Below, in pieces: positions 8,593 through 18,010 of a stretch of DNA of 56,289 bases. The number at the start of each line of letters is the position of its first letter. The first letter of the stretch is position 1. The DNA comes from DASSBG01 sp035699085 (lineage in GTDB: Bacteria; Pseudomonadota; Gammaproteobacteria; Xanthomonadales; Rhodanobacteraceae): contig DASSBG010000027.1 of the NCBI GenBank assembly GCA_035699085.1, positions 1 to 56,289 on the forward strand, written 5' to 3'. The notes beneath the pieces were generated by a model. The model ran no database searches. It was given only the letters and a program-made list of their open reading frames with translations, and was not told where the DNA came from. Position numbers and translations under genes: made by a program.

Positions 8593-9876
8593 ATGAGCGC
8601 ACAACGCGCACGCCCGGCACCGGCCGGCAAGATGCTTTACGCCCAGTCCGGTGGGGTCACCGCCGTGATCAACGCCACCGCCGCCGCCGTGATCGAATCC
8701 GCTCGTGCGCGCGGCGTCAAGGCGTATGCCGCGCGCAACGGCATCCTCGGCGCGCTGCGCGAGGAGCTGATCGACACCTCGAAGGAGTCCAGATCCGCCA
8801 TAGCCGCGCTGCGCCACACCCCCGGCGGCGCCTTTGGCTCATGCCGCTACAAACTGAAGTCGCTGGACGCCAACCGCGCCGAATACGAGCGCCTGATCGA
8901 GGTGCTGCGTGCGCACGACATCCGCTGGTTCCTCTACAACGGCGGCAACGATTCGGCCGACACGGCACTGAAGATCTCGCAGATCGGCAAGAAGCTCGGC
9001 CATGAGGTGACCTGCATCGGCGTGCCCAAGACCGTCGACAACGATCTCGCCGTCACCGACTGCTGCCCCGGCTTCGGCTCGGTCGCCCGCTACACCGCGC
9101 TGTCGACGCTGGAGGCCAGCCTCGACGTGGCCTCGATGAGCGAGACGTCGACCAAGGTCTTCGTGCTCGAGGTGATGGGCCGCCACGCCGGCTGGATCGC
9201 GGCCGCCGCCGGGCTGGCTGGCGAAGGCGCGGATGCGGCGCCGCACCTGATCCTGTTTCCCGAGCGCGTGTTCGAGCCCGAAGCGTTCCTGGCCAAGGTC
9301 AGGGCCACCGTCGAGCGCGTCGGCTACTGCACCGTGGTGGCGTCCGAAGGCATCCGCGACGCCGAGGGCCGGTTCCTCGCCGAGTCGGGCCGCCGCGATG
9401 CCTTCGGCCATGCCCAGCTCGGCGGCGTGGCGCCGCGCCTGGCGGAACTGGTCAACGGCAAGCTCGGCCTGAAGGTGCATTGGGCGGTGCCCGACTACCT
9501 GCAGCGTTCCGCGCGCCACGCGGCCTCGGCCACCGACGTCGAGCAGGCGGCGGCGGTCGGCGCCGCGGCGGTCGACTACGCGCTCAAGGGCATGAACGCG
9601 GTGATGCCGGTGATCGTGCGCACCAGCGACAGCCCCTACCGCTGGAAAATCGAGCCGGCACCACTGGACAGGATCGCCAACCGCGAGAAGAAGATGCCGG
9701 CCTCCTTCATCCGCCGCGACGGCTACGGCATCACGGCGGCGGCGCGCCGCTACCTGGCACCGCTGATCCGCGGCGAGGCGCCACCGCCGCTCGGCCGCGA
9801 CGGCCTGCCGGCCTACGTACGCCTGAAAAACATCGCCGTCCCGCGCAAGCTCGCGCCGTGGTCGCCAACCAAGTAG
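8593..9876 (+). CDS. pfp: 6-phosphofructokinase, PPi-dependent type
   Basis: A 427-residue cytoplasmic enzyme phosphorylating fructose 6-phosphate, and probably running reversibly with pyrophosphate. YAQSGGVTAVINATA begins the fold. The nucleotide/PPi site reads GGNDS at residues 117-121; an acidic residue in the fourth position is what distinguishes PPi enzymes from ATP enzymes (GGDGS). PKTVDND (145-151) contains the PPi-favouring Lys, and MGRHAGW (195-201) binds sugar phosphate. The start at 8593 is taken because the similarity begins there; upstream codons in frame overlap adk. PPi use is a motif-based inference. Confidence 0.93.
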   Translation: MSAQRARPAPAGKMLYAQSGGVTAVINATAAAVIESARARGVKAYAARNGILGALREELIDTSKESRSAIAALRHTPGGAFGSCRYKLKSLDANRAEYERLIEVLRAHDIRWFLYNGGNDSADTALKISQIGKKLGHEVTCIGVPKTVDNDLAVTDCCPGFGSVARYTALSTLEASLDVASMSETSTKVFVLEVMGRHAGWIAAAAGLAGEGADAAPHLILFPERVFEPEAFLAKVRATVERVGYCTVVASEGIRDAEGRFLAESGRRDAFGHAQLGGVAPRLAELVNGKLGLKVHWAVPDYLQRSARHAASATDVEQAAAVGAAAVDYALKGMNAVMPVIVRTSDSPYRWKIEPAPLDRIANREKKMPASFIRRDGYGITAAARRYLAPLIRGEAPPPLGRDGLPAYVRLKNIAVPRKLAPWSPTK

Positions 9877-9943
9877 AGCGGAGACCCGACACGGAGCAGG
9901 GTCGCGGGTTGGCAAGTGAGCGCAGACAACCCAACGGGCCTGC

Positions 9944-9971
9944 CATTCCCCATTCTCCATTCCCCATTCCC
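9944..9971. repeat. CATTCCC heptamer array (4 units)
   Basis: Four tandem seven-base units, CATTCCC, CATTCTC, CATTCCC, CATTCCC, lie in the 100-bp gap between the convergent pfp and udgX genes. Read on the other strand the unit is GGGAATG, the same unit as at 18620-18640. Confidence 0.8.
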
Positions 9972-9976
9972 GGCCT

Positions 9977-10603
9977 TCAGAGCGCCTCGCGGATCATGCC
10001 GAGCTCCTCGACGAACTGCGCGTAGGCGGCATCGCGGTCGTCGCCCGGCATGCGCAGCAGGTATGACGGATGCACCGTGGCAAAGGCTCGGCGGCCGTCG
10101 GGCAGCGTCCGCCACTGGCCGCGCTCGCGCATCAGGCCGAAGCCGCTGCCGAACACCGCGCCCGCCGCCATCGCGCCCAGACATACCAGCGCGCGCGGGT
10201 CGATGCGGTCGACCTCGGCCGCCAGCCACGGCCGGCAGGCCGCCTGCTGCTCGGCGTTGGCGCGTTTGTGCAGGCGCACCTTGCCGCGCGGCTCGAAGCG
10301 GAAATGCTTCACGGCATTGGTGACGTAGAGCTCGCGATGGTCGATGCCGGCGTCGGCCAGCGCGCGGTCGAGCAGCCGACCGGAGGGCCCGACGAAGGGC
10401 TTGCCACGCAGGTCCTCGACATTGCCCGGCTGCTCCCCGATCAGCACCACGCGCGCATGTGCCGGGCCGGCGCCGAACACGGTCTGGGTCGCCGGCCGCC
10501 ACAAATCGCAGGCGCGGCAATCCCGAGCCTGGCGTCGCAACCGGCTGAGGCTGCCCGCCGGCGCGTCCGCCAGCGCCTTCTGCAGCGGCGTGGTTTTTGC
10601 CAT
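9977..10603 (-). CDS. UdgX-type uracil-DNA glycosylase
   Basis: A 208-residue uracil-DNA glycosylase of the family 4/5-related, iron-sulfur group. Motif A is GEQPGNVEDLRGKPFVGPSG (56-75), and motif B is VHPSYLLR (178-185). Cysteines at 29, 32, 123 and 141 fit a 4Fe-4S site. The loop HFRFEPRGKVRLHKR (about 100-114) contains a histidine in the R-x-H position characteristic of UdgX, which in Mycobacterium smegmatis forms a covalent bond to the DNA after removing uracil. The UdgX assignment rests on that loop. It is bracketed by heptamer arrays on both sides. Confidence 0.85.
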   Translation of the reverse strand: MAKTTPLQKALADAPAGSLSRLRRQARDCRACDLWRPATQTVFGAGPAHARVVLIGEQPGNVEDLRGKPFVGPSGRLLDRALADAGIDHRELYVTNAVKHFRFEPRGKVRLHKRANAEQQAACRPWLAAEVDRIDPRALVCLGAMAAGAVFGSGFGLMRERGQWRTLPDGRRAFATVHPSYLLRMPGDDRDAAYAQFVEELGMIREAL

Positions 10604-10962
10604 CGCAACAGGATGAACTCGCCCGGATGAAGCGGGCCTTGCGCGGGATCGGGGACCGGGGCCGGGGACCGGCAGAGCCGTTGCGCCAGGCGGTGTCGCA
10701 GTCGGTAGCGCTTCGCGGAATTGGAGGATGGAGAATGGGTAATGGGACCCGGTCGAGCTGCGCCGAGTTGCTCCGGCGCTGACTGCTCTGCAGGCGACGT
10801 CCGCAGCGCGGCCGGCCGCCGATGCAAGCCGCGTCGCATGGTCCGCCGCTTTACCGTTCCCCGGCCCCGGCTCTGCCGCTCAGCTTTCGCCGCGATGCGC
10901 CCTCCCCTTATACTGCGGGGAGTGCCCGCTCGGGCCTCATTCCGAAAACTGGGGAGTCATCG
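10604..10962. other. udgX-hppA divergent intergenic region with heptamer arrays and a promoter
   Basis: This 359-bp gap contains no convincing gene. It holds a GGGGACC/GGGGCC array at 10651-10672, a GGAGAATG-GGTAATG style array at 10724-10751, and a diverged inverted copy of the CGGCAGAGCCG-GGGGCC junction near 10858-10880. Just ahead of hppA a TATACT -10 (10909-10914) is preceded 18 bp upstream by a weak TTTCGC -35; a GGGGAG ribosome-binding site precedes the ATG at 10963. Confidence 0.6.
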
Positions 10963-12990
10963 ATGCTGCAACACTACGGTTTGTGGATTGCCATTGCCTG
11001 CGCGGTCCTTGCCATCCTCTATGGCGTCTGGTCAATCCGCTGGATTCTCGCCAAGTCGGCCGGCAACGAGCGCATGCAGGAGATCGCGGCGGCCGTGCAG
11101 GAAGGCGCACGCGCCTACCTCAACCGCCAGTACCGCACCATTGCCATTGTCGGGGTCGTGCTGTTCCTCATCGTCGGCTTCGCCTTGAGTTGGGCCACCG
11201 CGGCGGGCTTCGCCATCGGCGCCATCCTCTCCGGTGCCGCGGGCTTCATCGGCATGAATGTGTCGGTGCGTGCCAACGTGCGCACGGCGGAGGCCGCGCG
11301 CGGCGGCATGAAGGCCGCGCTGGCCGTGGCCTTCCGTGGCGGCGCCATCACCGGCATGCTGGTGGTCGGCCTGGCCCTGCTTGGTGTCGCCGGCTACTAC
11401 GTGGTCCTCGGCTACCTCGGCTTCGCGCCGAACGAGGCGCTCCACCACCTGGTCGGCCTGGCCTTCGGCTCATCGCTGATCTCGATCTTCGCCCGACTCG
11501 GCGGCGGCATCTTCACCAAGGGTGCCGATGTCGGCGCGGATCTCGTCGGCAAGGTCGAGGCCGGCATCCCCGAGGACGACCCGCGCAACCCTGCGGTGAT
11601 CGCCGACAACGTGGGCGACAACGTCGGCGACTGCGCCGGCATGGCCGCCGACCTGTTCGAGACCTACGCCGTCACGCTGGTCGCGACGATGCTGCTCGGC
11701 TCGGTCATGGCCACGCAGGTCGGCGCGCACGGCGTGCTCTACCCGCTGGTGCTCGGCGCCGCCTCGATCATCGCCTCGATCATCGGCACCTTCTTCGTCC
11801 GCGTCGGCGCCAAGGGCAACATCATGGGCGCGCTGTACAAGGGCGTGCTGGTGTCGGGCGTGCTGGCCGCGATCGCCTTCTGGCCGATCACCCAGGCGCT
11901 GATGGGCGACAGCCTGCACGGCGCCAACCACCTGTACCTGTGCGCGCTGATCGGCCTGGTGCTGACCGGCGTGATGGTCTGGATCACCGAGTACTACACC
12001 TCCACCGAGTACGCGCCGGTCAAGCACATCGCCAGCGCCTCGACCACCGGTGACGCCACCAACATCATCGCCGGCCTCGGCGTGTCGATGAAGTCCACCG
12101 CCTGGCCAGTGCTGGCGATTTGCGCGGCGATCTGGGGCTCGTACGTGCTGGGCGGCCTGTACGGCATTGCCATTGCCGCCACCGCGATGCTGTCGATGAC
12201 CGGCATGGTCGTCGCGCTGGACGCCTACGGTCCGATCACCGACAACGCCGGCGGCATCGCCGAGATGGCCAACCTGCCCGACGAAGTGCGTGGCGTGACC
12301 GACCCGCTGGACGCGGTCGGCAACACCACCAAGGCCGTCACCAAGGGTTACGCCATCGCCTCCGCGGCGCTGGCCGCGCTGGTGCTGTTCGCGGACTACA
12401 CCCACAACCTCACGCTGCAGTTCCCGAACCAGATCTTCACCTTCGACCTGTCCGATCACCGGGTGATCGTCGGCCTGCTGATCGGCGGCCTGATCCCGTA
12501 CCTGTTCGGCGCCATGGCGATGGAAGCCGTCGGCCGCGCCGCCGGCTCGGTGGTCGAGGAGGTGCGCCGCCAGTTCCGCGAAATCCGCGGCATCATGGAA
12601 GGCACCACCAAGCCCGACTACTCGCGCGCGGTGGACTTGCTGACCAAGTCGGCGATCAAGGAAATGATGATCCCCTCGCTGCTGCCCGTGGTGGTGCCGA
12701 TCCTGGTCGGCTTCATCCTCGGCCCGGTGGCGCTCGGCGCGATGCTGATCGGCACCATCGTCACCGGTCTGTTCGTGGCCATCTCGATGACCGCCGGCGG
12801 CGGCGCCTGGGACAACGCCAAGAAGTTCATCGAGGACGGCAACCACGGCGGCAAGGGTTCGGACGCACACAAGGCCGCGGTCACCGGCGACACCGTCGGC
12901 GACCCGTACAAGGACACCGCCGGCCCGGCCGTGAACCCGCTGATCAAGATCATCAACATCGTGGCGCTGCTGCTGATCCCGCTGCTCTGA
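10963..12990 (+). CDS. hppA: Membrane-bound proton-translocating pyrophosphatase, K+-independent type
   Basis: A 675-residue polytopic inner-membrane pump that couples PPi hydrolysis to ion transport. The start at 10963 has a GGGGAG site 7 bp upstream and begins a transmembrane helix at once. The catalytic PPi/Mg site is GADVGADLVGKVEAG (187-201) with DDPRNPAVIADNVGDNVGD following, and a second acidic cluster reads DAYGPITDNAGGIAEM. K457 in GNTTKAVT together with T460 is the signature of K+-independent, H+-pumping enzymes; K+-dependent ones have Ala there. A strong terminator follows. Confidence 0.97.
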   Translation: MLQHYGLWIAIACAVLAILYGVWSIRWILAKSAGNERMQEIAAAVQEGARAYLNRQYRTIAIVGVVLFLIVGFALSWATAAGFAIGAILSGAAGFIGMNVSVRANVRTAEAARGGMKAALAVAFRGGAITGMLVVGLALLGVAGYYVVLGYLGFAPNEALHHLVGLAFGSSLISIFARLGGGIFTKGADVGADLVGKVEAGIPEDDPRNPAVIADNVGDNVGDCAGMAADLFETYAVTLVATMLLGSVMATQVGAHGVLYPLVLGAASIIASIIGTFFVRVGAKGNIMGALYKGVLVSGVLAAIAFWPITQALMGDSLHGANHLYLCALIGLVLTGVMVWITEYYTSTEYAPVKHIASASTTGDATNIIAGLGVSMKSTAWPVLAICAAIWGSYVLGGLYGIAIAATAMLSMTGMVVALDAYGPITDNAGGIAEMANLPDEVRGVTDPLDAVGNTTKAVTKGYAIASAALAALVLFADYTHNLTLQFPNQIFTFDLSDHRVIVGLLIGGLIPYLFGAMAMEAVGRAAGSVVEEVRRQFREIRGIMEGTTKPDYSRAVDLLTKSAIKEMMIPSLLPVVVPILVGFILGPVALGAMLIGTIVTGLFVAISMTAGGGAWDNAKKFIEDGNHGGKGSDAHKAAVTGDTVGDPYKDTAGPAVNPLIKIINIVALLLIPLL

Positions 12991-13015
12991 GCGAGCCACG
13001 AAACCCGCGCCACCC

Positions 13016-13045
13016 GACGCCCCGCACCGCGGGGCGTCTTTTTTT
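13016..13045 (+). terminator. Rho-independent terminator after hppA
   Basis: A perfect 10-bp stem, GACGCCCCGC / GCGGGGCGTC, with loop ACC is followed by seven T residues. It begins 26 bp after the hppA stop. Confidence 0.93.
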
Positions 13046-13198
13046 GCCGCGGCGGCGCAGCGGCCAGCGGCAGCCTGCACCGCTTGTATCGCGCGCGCGA
13101 CCGGCCCAAGATAGCCGTCACGGAGAGAGGGGTTCGGCAATGGCAAGGCGGGTTGTGCCGCTGGCGGCAGGGCCATGGGCGCACTGGAGGGTGCAGCG

Positions 13199-13747
13199 AT
13201 GAGTGTCGCGATCGCTGTCCTTGCGCTGGTGTTGTGCGGCGGCGCAGCCTGGATCTTCAATCGCCTGGTGCGCGACCGCAACCAGGTCAAGGTGGCCTGG
13301 AGCGATGTCGACGTGCAGCTGCAGCGCCGCCATGACCTGGTGCCGCCGCTGGTTGCCTGCGTACGCGCTTATGCCGGACATGAGCACACCGTGCTGACCG
13401 AGGCAACGCAGGCGCGCAGTGCGGCACTGGCACCGCAGAGCCTGCCGGCGCGCGAAGACAGCGAGCAGGCGCTGGGCCGGAGCCTCGGGCACCTGATGCT
13501 GCTCGCCGAGAGCTACCCGGACCTCAAGGCCAGCGCGAACTTCAGCCAGTTGTCAACGCAACTGGTCGCGGTCGAGGACTCGCTGCAGCACGCGCGGCGC
13601 TTCTACAACGGCTCGGTCCGCCAATACAACACCCACCTGCAACGCTTTCCCGACCTGCTGGTCGCTCGTGCCCTGCATTTCCGCGCCGCCACATTCTTTG
13701 CCGCGGAAGTCCAGGCGCGCGCCAACGTACAGGTGGTCCTGGAATAG
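13199..13747 (+). CDS. LemA family protein
   Basis: A 182-residue protein with one N-terminal transmembrane helix (about 3-23) and a coiled, helical remainder exposed probably to the periplasm or cytoplasm. NRLVRDRNQVKVAWSDVDVQ and QRRHDLVPPLV are the LemA signature, and YPDLKAS and FYNGSVRQYN follow in the usual order. The ATG at 13199 is preferred over one at 13175 because GGAGG lies 8 bp before it. It is followed 20 bp later by a DUF2207 membrane protein; this LemA/DUF2207 pairing is widespread, and its role is not well defined. Confidence 0.9.
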   Translation: MSVAIAVLALVLCGGAAWIFNRLVRDRNQVKVAWSDVDVQLQRRHDLVPPLVACVRAYAGHEHTVLTEATQARSAALAPQSLPAREDSEQALGRSLGHLMLLAESYPDLKASANFSQLSTQLVAVEDSLQHARRFYNGSVRQYNTHLQRFPDLLVARALHFRAATFFAAEVQARANVQVVLE

Positions 13748-13767
13748 CCACCCCGAAGGAGAACGTC

Positions 13768-15642
13768 ATGCGTCCGCTCCTGCCCCGCTGCCTGCTGGTG
13801 TTCGCCCTGCTTCTGCTGCCGGCCCTTGCCTGCCATGCCGACGAGCGCATCCTCGATTATCACGCGGACATCGCCATCGGCGCCGACGGCGGCATGGCCG
13901 TCACCGAGCACATCAAGGTGCGCGCCGAGGGCAGGGACATCCGCCACGGCATCTACCGCGACTTCCCGACCGATTACCGGGACCGCTACCACAACCGCTA
14001 CCACGTCGATTTCGAGATCACCGGCGCGCAGCGCGACGGCCAGGCCGAGCAGTGGCACAGCGAACGCCGCGCCAATGGCGTGCGTGTCTACCTCGGCGAC
14101 AGCACCGAGACCGTGGCGCCGGGGATACACGACTACGCAATCAGCTACCACACCACACGCCAGCTGGGCTTCTTCGACGATCATGACGAGCTGTACTGGA
14201 ACGTCACCGGCACCGGCTGGGTGTTTCCGATCGACCACGCCAGCGCCAGTGTGCACCTGCCGCGAGCGGTGGACGCCGGACTGAAGGCCTCCGGCGCCAC
14301 CGGCGCGGAAGGCGAGCAGGGGCGTGCGCTGAGTGCCAAGGTCACCGCCGATGGTGCCGACTACGCCACGCTCCAGCCGCTGGGAGCCCACGAGAACCTC
14401 AGCGTGCTGCTGGAGTTTCCCAAGGGCCTGATCCCGCCGCCGGCCAGCGGCCAGAAGGCGATATGGCTGCTGGAGGACAACCGCAACCTGTTGCTGGGGC
14501 TGCTCGGCCTGATCGCCTTGTGGCTGTACTACGGCTGGAGCTGGAACCGGGTCGGCCGCGACCCCGAGGCGGGGCCGCGGGTGGCGGAATACGAGCCGCC
14601 GGGCGGCGACTCGGCGGCCGCACTGCGCTACGTGCGCCACATGGGCTACGACCAGACCTGTTTCACTGCCGGCATCCTCGGCATTGCCGCCAAGGGTGGA
14701 CTGACCCTGACCCGGGGCAGCGACCAAAGCTGGGTTGCCACGCGCAGCGAGATGGCCGACGCGTCACGCCTCAGCGCAGACGAGAAGGCCCTGCGCGACG
14801 CCTTGTTCGCCGACGGGCCGACCCTGGAGTTCAAGCAGGCATCGCACCGCCGCGTCAGTGCCGCCAGCAGCGCACTGCGCAAGGCGCTGGCGGCCGGCTT
14901 CGCCGGAAAGATGTTCGTGACCAACTCGCTGAAGCTGGTACCGGGCGTGCTGGTCACCCTGCTGGCCGCCTGGCTGATTGCCCGTGGCGGCAGCGAGGGC
15001 AGCGGCTTCATGCTTCTCTGGCTGGCGGTGTGGAGCGTGGCGCTGGGCTGGCTGGCACTGCGGACCCTGGACCAGGCAGCCACCCGGCAATTCGGACCCT
15101 GGCTGATGCTGATCATTTTTTCGGTGGCGGAGCTTGGCGGCCTGGTGATGCTTGGCCACATGGTGGGCTATGCCGCCGCAACCGTGTTCGTCACCTTGCT
15201 GATCACCAACGTTCTCTTCTACCGCTGGCTGAAGGCCCCGACCGCGGCCGGCGCGCGCCTGCTCGACCGCATCGACGGCTTCCGCTGGTACCTGGGCGTG
15301 GCCGAGAAGCAGGCGCTGGATTCGCGCTACAAGCCGGAGGCGCGGCCGGAGCTGTTTGGTGCCTACCTGCCCTACGCGCTGGCGCTCGGCGTCGGCAATG
15401 CCTGGGCTGCACGCTTCGCCGATGCGCTGACCCCGGCGCAGATGCAGCAGGCGCAGCCGCGCTGGTACAGCGGCGGCGGTCTCGACCATCTCGACGCCGC
15501 CAGCTTCGGCGCCCTCAGCCACGACTTGTCCAGCAGCCTGGGCGGCGCCATCGCCTCGGCCTCGGTCGCCCCCGGCTCGTCCTCAGGCTCGGGCGGCGGC
15601 TCCGGCGGTGGCGGTGGCGGCGGCGGCGGCGGGGGCTGGTAG
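13768..15642 (+). CDS. DUF2207 domain membrane protein with Gly-rich tail
   Basis: A 624-residue inner-membrane protein. An N-terminal signal peptide (MRPLLPRC..ACHADE) is followed by an extracytoplasmic beta-rich domain starting ILDYHADIAIGADGGMAV, with GIYRDFPTDYRDRYHNRY near residues 72-89, typical of DUF2207. A transmembrane helix near 240-255 and two or three more near 390-480 follow. The C-terminus ends in a Ser/Gly tail closing in a run of Gly and a final Trp, a feature seen in many members of this family. It is paired with lemA. The function is unknown. Confidence 0.9.
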   Translation: MRPLLPRCLLVFALLLLPALACHADERILDYHADIAIGADGGMAVTEHIKVRAEGRDIRHGIYRDFPTDYRDRYHNRYHVDFEITGAQRDGQAEQWHSERRANGVRVYLGDSTETVAPGIHDYAISYHTTRQLGFFDDHDELYWNVTGTGWVFPIDHASASVHLPRAVDAGLKASGATGAEGEQGRALSAKVTADGADYATLQPLGAHENLSVLLEFPKGLIPPPASGQKAIWLLEDNRNLLLGLLGLIALWLYYGWSWNRVGRDPEAGPRVAEYEPPGGDSAAALRYVRHMGYDQTCFTAGILGIAAKGGLTLTRGSDQSWVATRSEMADASRLSADEKALRDALFADGPTLEFKQASHRRVSAASSALRKALAAGFAGKMFVTNSLKLVPGVLVTLLAAWLIARGGSEGSGFMLLWLAVWSVALGWLALRTLDQAATRQFGPWLMLIIFSVAELGGLVMLGHMVGYAAATVFVTLLITNVLFYRWLKAPTAAGARLLDRIDGFRWYLGVAEKQALDSRYKPEARPELFGAYLPYALALGVGNAWAARFADALTPAQMQQAQPRWYSGGGLDHLDAASFGALSHDLSSSLGGAIASASVAPGSSSGSGGGSGGGGGGGGGGGW

Positions 15643-15736
15643 ACACGCTGCAACCGCTTGCCACTGCGCCCCCGCCCCTGACTTTGGTCACGGGCAGCTT
15701 CAGCCGCGCGATGGGATACTCGTGCCTCCCCAGCGC

Positions 15737-17905
15737 ATGAGAATCGCAGCCATGACAGCGAACCGCGTCCTGATCGGCCTCCTGGCCGCCGTTGCTGTGC
15801 TCGTCGGCAGCGGCAGCGCCGCGGCCGGGTCCACGCCGGCCAACCCCGCCAGCACCGGTGCACCGGCCGCTGCCGCAAGCAGCGCCCGCGATCCGTTCCT
15901 CTGGCTGGAGAACGTGCACGGCGCCAAGGCCTTGAAGTGGGTCGACAGGGAAAACGCGCGCACCAAGGCCGAGTTCGCCAGCAGCGACGCATTCAGGCGC
16001 GACCGCCAGCAGATCCTGGAGGTGCTCAACTCCGAGGCGCGCATTCCCTACGTGCGCAAGATGGGCGAGTACTACTACAACTTCTGGAAAGACAAGAACC
16101 ATCCCCGCGGCATTTGGCGGCGCACCACGCTGGCCGAGTACCGCAAGGACCACCCGAAGTGGCAAACGCTGCTGGACGTGGATGCGCTGGGCAAGGCCGC
16201 GGGGCACAACTGGGTTTTCAAGGGCGCGCGGTGCATGAAACCGAAGTACCGGCGCTGCCTGGTATTGCTGTCGCCGCACGGTGGCGATGCGGTCGTGGTG
16301 CGCGAGTTCGACATTCCCTCGCGATCCTTCGTCAAGGACGGCTTCGAGCTGCCCGAGTCCAAGACCGAGGTCGCCTGGATCGACCGCGACCACATCTACG
16401 TCGGCACCGACTTCGGCCCGGGTTCGATGACCAAATCGAGCTACCCGCGCATCGTCAAGGAGTGGACGCGTGGCACGCCGCTGTCCGCGGCAACCACCGT
16501 GTACGAAGCGAAACCCGAAGACATTTCGGTGTACGCATGGCACGACCGCACCAAGGGCTTCGAACGGGATTTCGTCTCCGTCGGTACCGACTTCTTCCAC
16601 AGCACGCTCTACCAGCGCAAGGACGGCAAGCTGCTGCGGGTGGACACGCCGACCGATGCCGACGTCAGCGTGCACCGGCAATGGCTGCTGGTGATGACGC
16701 GCTCGCCCTGGAAGGCGGGCGACACCACCTACGACGCCGGCATGCTGCTGGTGACGAACTTCGACGATTTCATGGCGGGCAAGCGCGACTTCACGGTGTT
16801 GTTCAAGCCCGACCCGCGCACGGCGCTTTCCTCCTGGAACTGGACCCGCCACCACCTGATCCTCGACGTGCTGGATGACGTCAAGAGCCGTCTCAGCGTG
16901 CTGACGCCGAAGCCGGGCGGGGAATGGTCCCGCAAGGCGATGCCTGGCACGCCCAGCTTCAGTACCATCCGCGTGGTCGACACCGACCCCGACGTGAGCG
17001 ACGAATTCTGGCTCAGCGTCACGGGCTTCCTCACGCCGGCGACGCTGGAGCGCGGTGTGCTGGGGAAGACCAGCCCGGAGGCGATCAAGCACGAGCCCGA
17101 CTTTTTCGATGCCTCGAAATTCACCGTCAGCCAGCATTTCGTGACTTCGAAAGACGGCACCCGCGTGCCTTACTTCGAGATCGCGCCGAAGGACATCAAG
17201 CTGGATGGCAGCAACCGCACGCTGCTGTATGGCTACGGCGGTTTCGAGATCTCCCTGCTGCCGCACTACAGTGGCACGATCGGCCGCGCCTGGCTGGAGC
17301 GCGGCGGCGTCTATGTCATCGCCAACATCCGCGGCGGCGGCGAGTACGGCCCCAAGTGGCACCAGGCCGCGATGAAGGCCAACCGGCCCAAGGCCTACCA
17401 GGACTTTGCCGCGGTGGCCCGCGATCTCATCAAGCGCAAGGTCACCTCGCCGCAGCACCTTGGCGCAGAAGGCGGCAGCAATGGCGGCCTGCTGATGGGC
17501 AACATGCTGACTGAATACCCGCAACTGTTCGGCGCCATCTCCTGCGAGGTGCCGCTGCTGGACATGAAGCGCTACATCCACCTGGCGGCGGGCGCTTCCT
17601 GGGTGGCCGAGTACGGCAACCCGGACGACCCCGAGCAGTGGGCCTTCATCAAGACCTTCTCGCCCTACCAGAACGTCAAGCGCGGCGTCGACTACCCGCC
17701 GGTGCTGTTCTACACCACCACCAGTGACGACCGGGTCGGGCCGCAGCAGGCGCGCAAGATGGTGGCGAAGATGCAGGCCATGGGCCACGACGACGTCTGG
17801 TTCTACGAGAACCGCGAGGGCGGCCACGGCGCCGGCGCCGATGCGCAGCAGTCGGCGACGATGCATGCCCTCGCCTACAACTTCCTCTGGCAGGAACTGA
17901 AGTAG
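15737..17905 (+). CDS. Prolyl oligopeptidase family serine peptidase (S9)
   Basis: About 722 residues with a signal peptide (hydrophobic stretch after MTANR; an alternative start is the ATG at 15752), so likely exported. DPFLWLENVHG begins the catalytic core, and a beta-propeller fills the middle. The hydrolase triad is Ser581 in GGSNGG, Asp664 in TTSDDRVGP and His697 in EGGHGAG. YGYGGFEISL and NIRGGGEYGPKWHQA are typical S9A sequences. It would cut short proline-containing peptides in the periplasm. It is transcribed alone; ~800 bp of repeat DNA follows. Confidence 0.93.
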   Translation: MRIAAMTANRVLIGLLAAVAVLVGSGSAAAGSTPANPASTGAPAAAASSARDPFLWLENVHGAKALKWVDRENARTKAEFASSDAFRRDRQQILEVLNSEARIPYVRKMGEYYYNFWKDKNHPRGIWRRTTLAEYRKDHPKWQTLLDVDALGKAAGHNWVFKGARCMKPKYRRCLVLLSPHGGDAVVVREFDIPSRSFVKDGFELPESKTEVAWIDRDHIYVGTDFGPGSMTKSSYPRIVKEWTRGTPLSAATTVYEAKPEDISVYAWHDRTKGFERDFVSVGTDFFHSTLYQRKDGKLLRVDTPTDADVSVHRQWLLVMTRSPWKAGDTTYDAGMLLVTNFDDFMAGKRDFTVLFKPDPRTALSSWNWTRHHLILDVLDDVKSRLSVLTPKPGGEWSRKAMPGTPSFSTIRVVDTDPDVSDEFWLSVTGFLTPATLERGVLGKTSPEAIKHEPDFFDASKFTVSQHFVTSKDGTRVPYFEIAPKDIKLDGSNRTLLYGYGGFEISLLPHYSGTIGRAWLERGGVYVIANIRGGGEYGPKWHQAAMKANRPKAYQDFAAVARDLIKRKVTSPQHLGAEGGSNGGLLMGNMLTEYPQLFGAISCEVPLLDMKRYIHLAAGASWVAEYGNPDDPEQWAFIKTFSPYQNVKRGVDYPPVLFYTTTSDDRVGPQQARKMVAKMQAMGHDDVWFYENREGGHGAGADAQQSATMHALAYNFLWQELK

Positions 17906-18010
17906 CGCCGGGTTCGCGGCTCGGGCGCGAGTTCTTCGGAGCCACGGCGGTTCCCGTGCGGCGGCGTCTGCGTTACCAGCTTCGCCGAAAGCGGTCGCGC
18001 TCCGCGCGAG

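Noticed and set aside
11470..13290. A 606-codon open frame on the minus strand opposite hppA
   Set aside because: It is the antisense of a conserved pump, rich in Gln/His/Arg repeats with no domain pattern; it arises from high GC at third positions.
15515..17866. A 783-codon open frame on the minus strand opposite the prolyl oligopeptidase gene
   Set aside because: The plus strand encodes a complete enzyme with a catalytic triad; the antisense frame has no recognisable fold or ribosome site.
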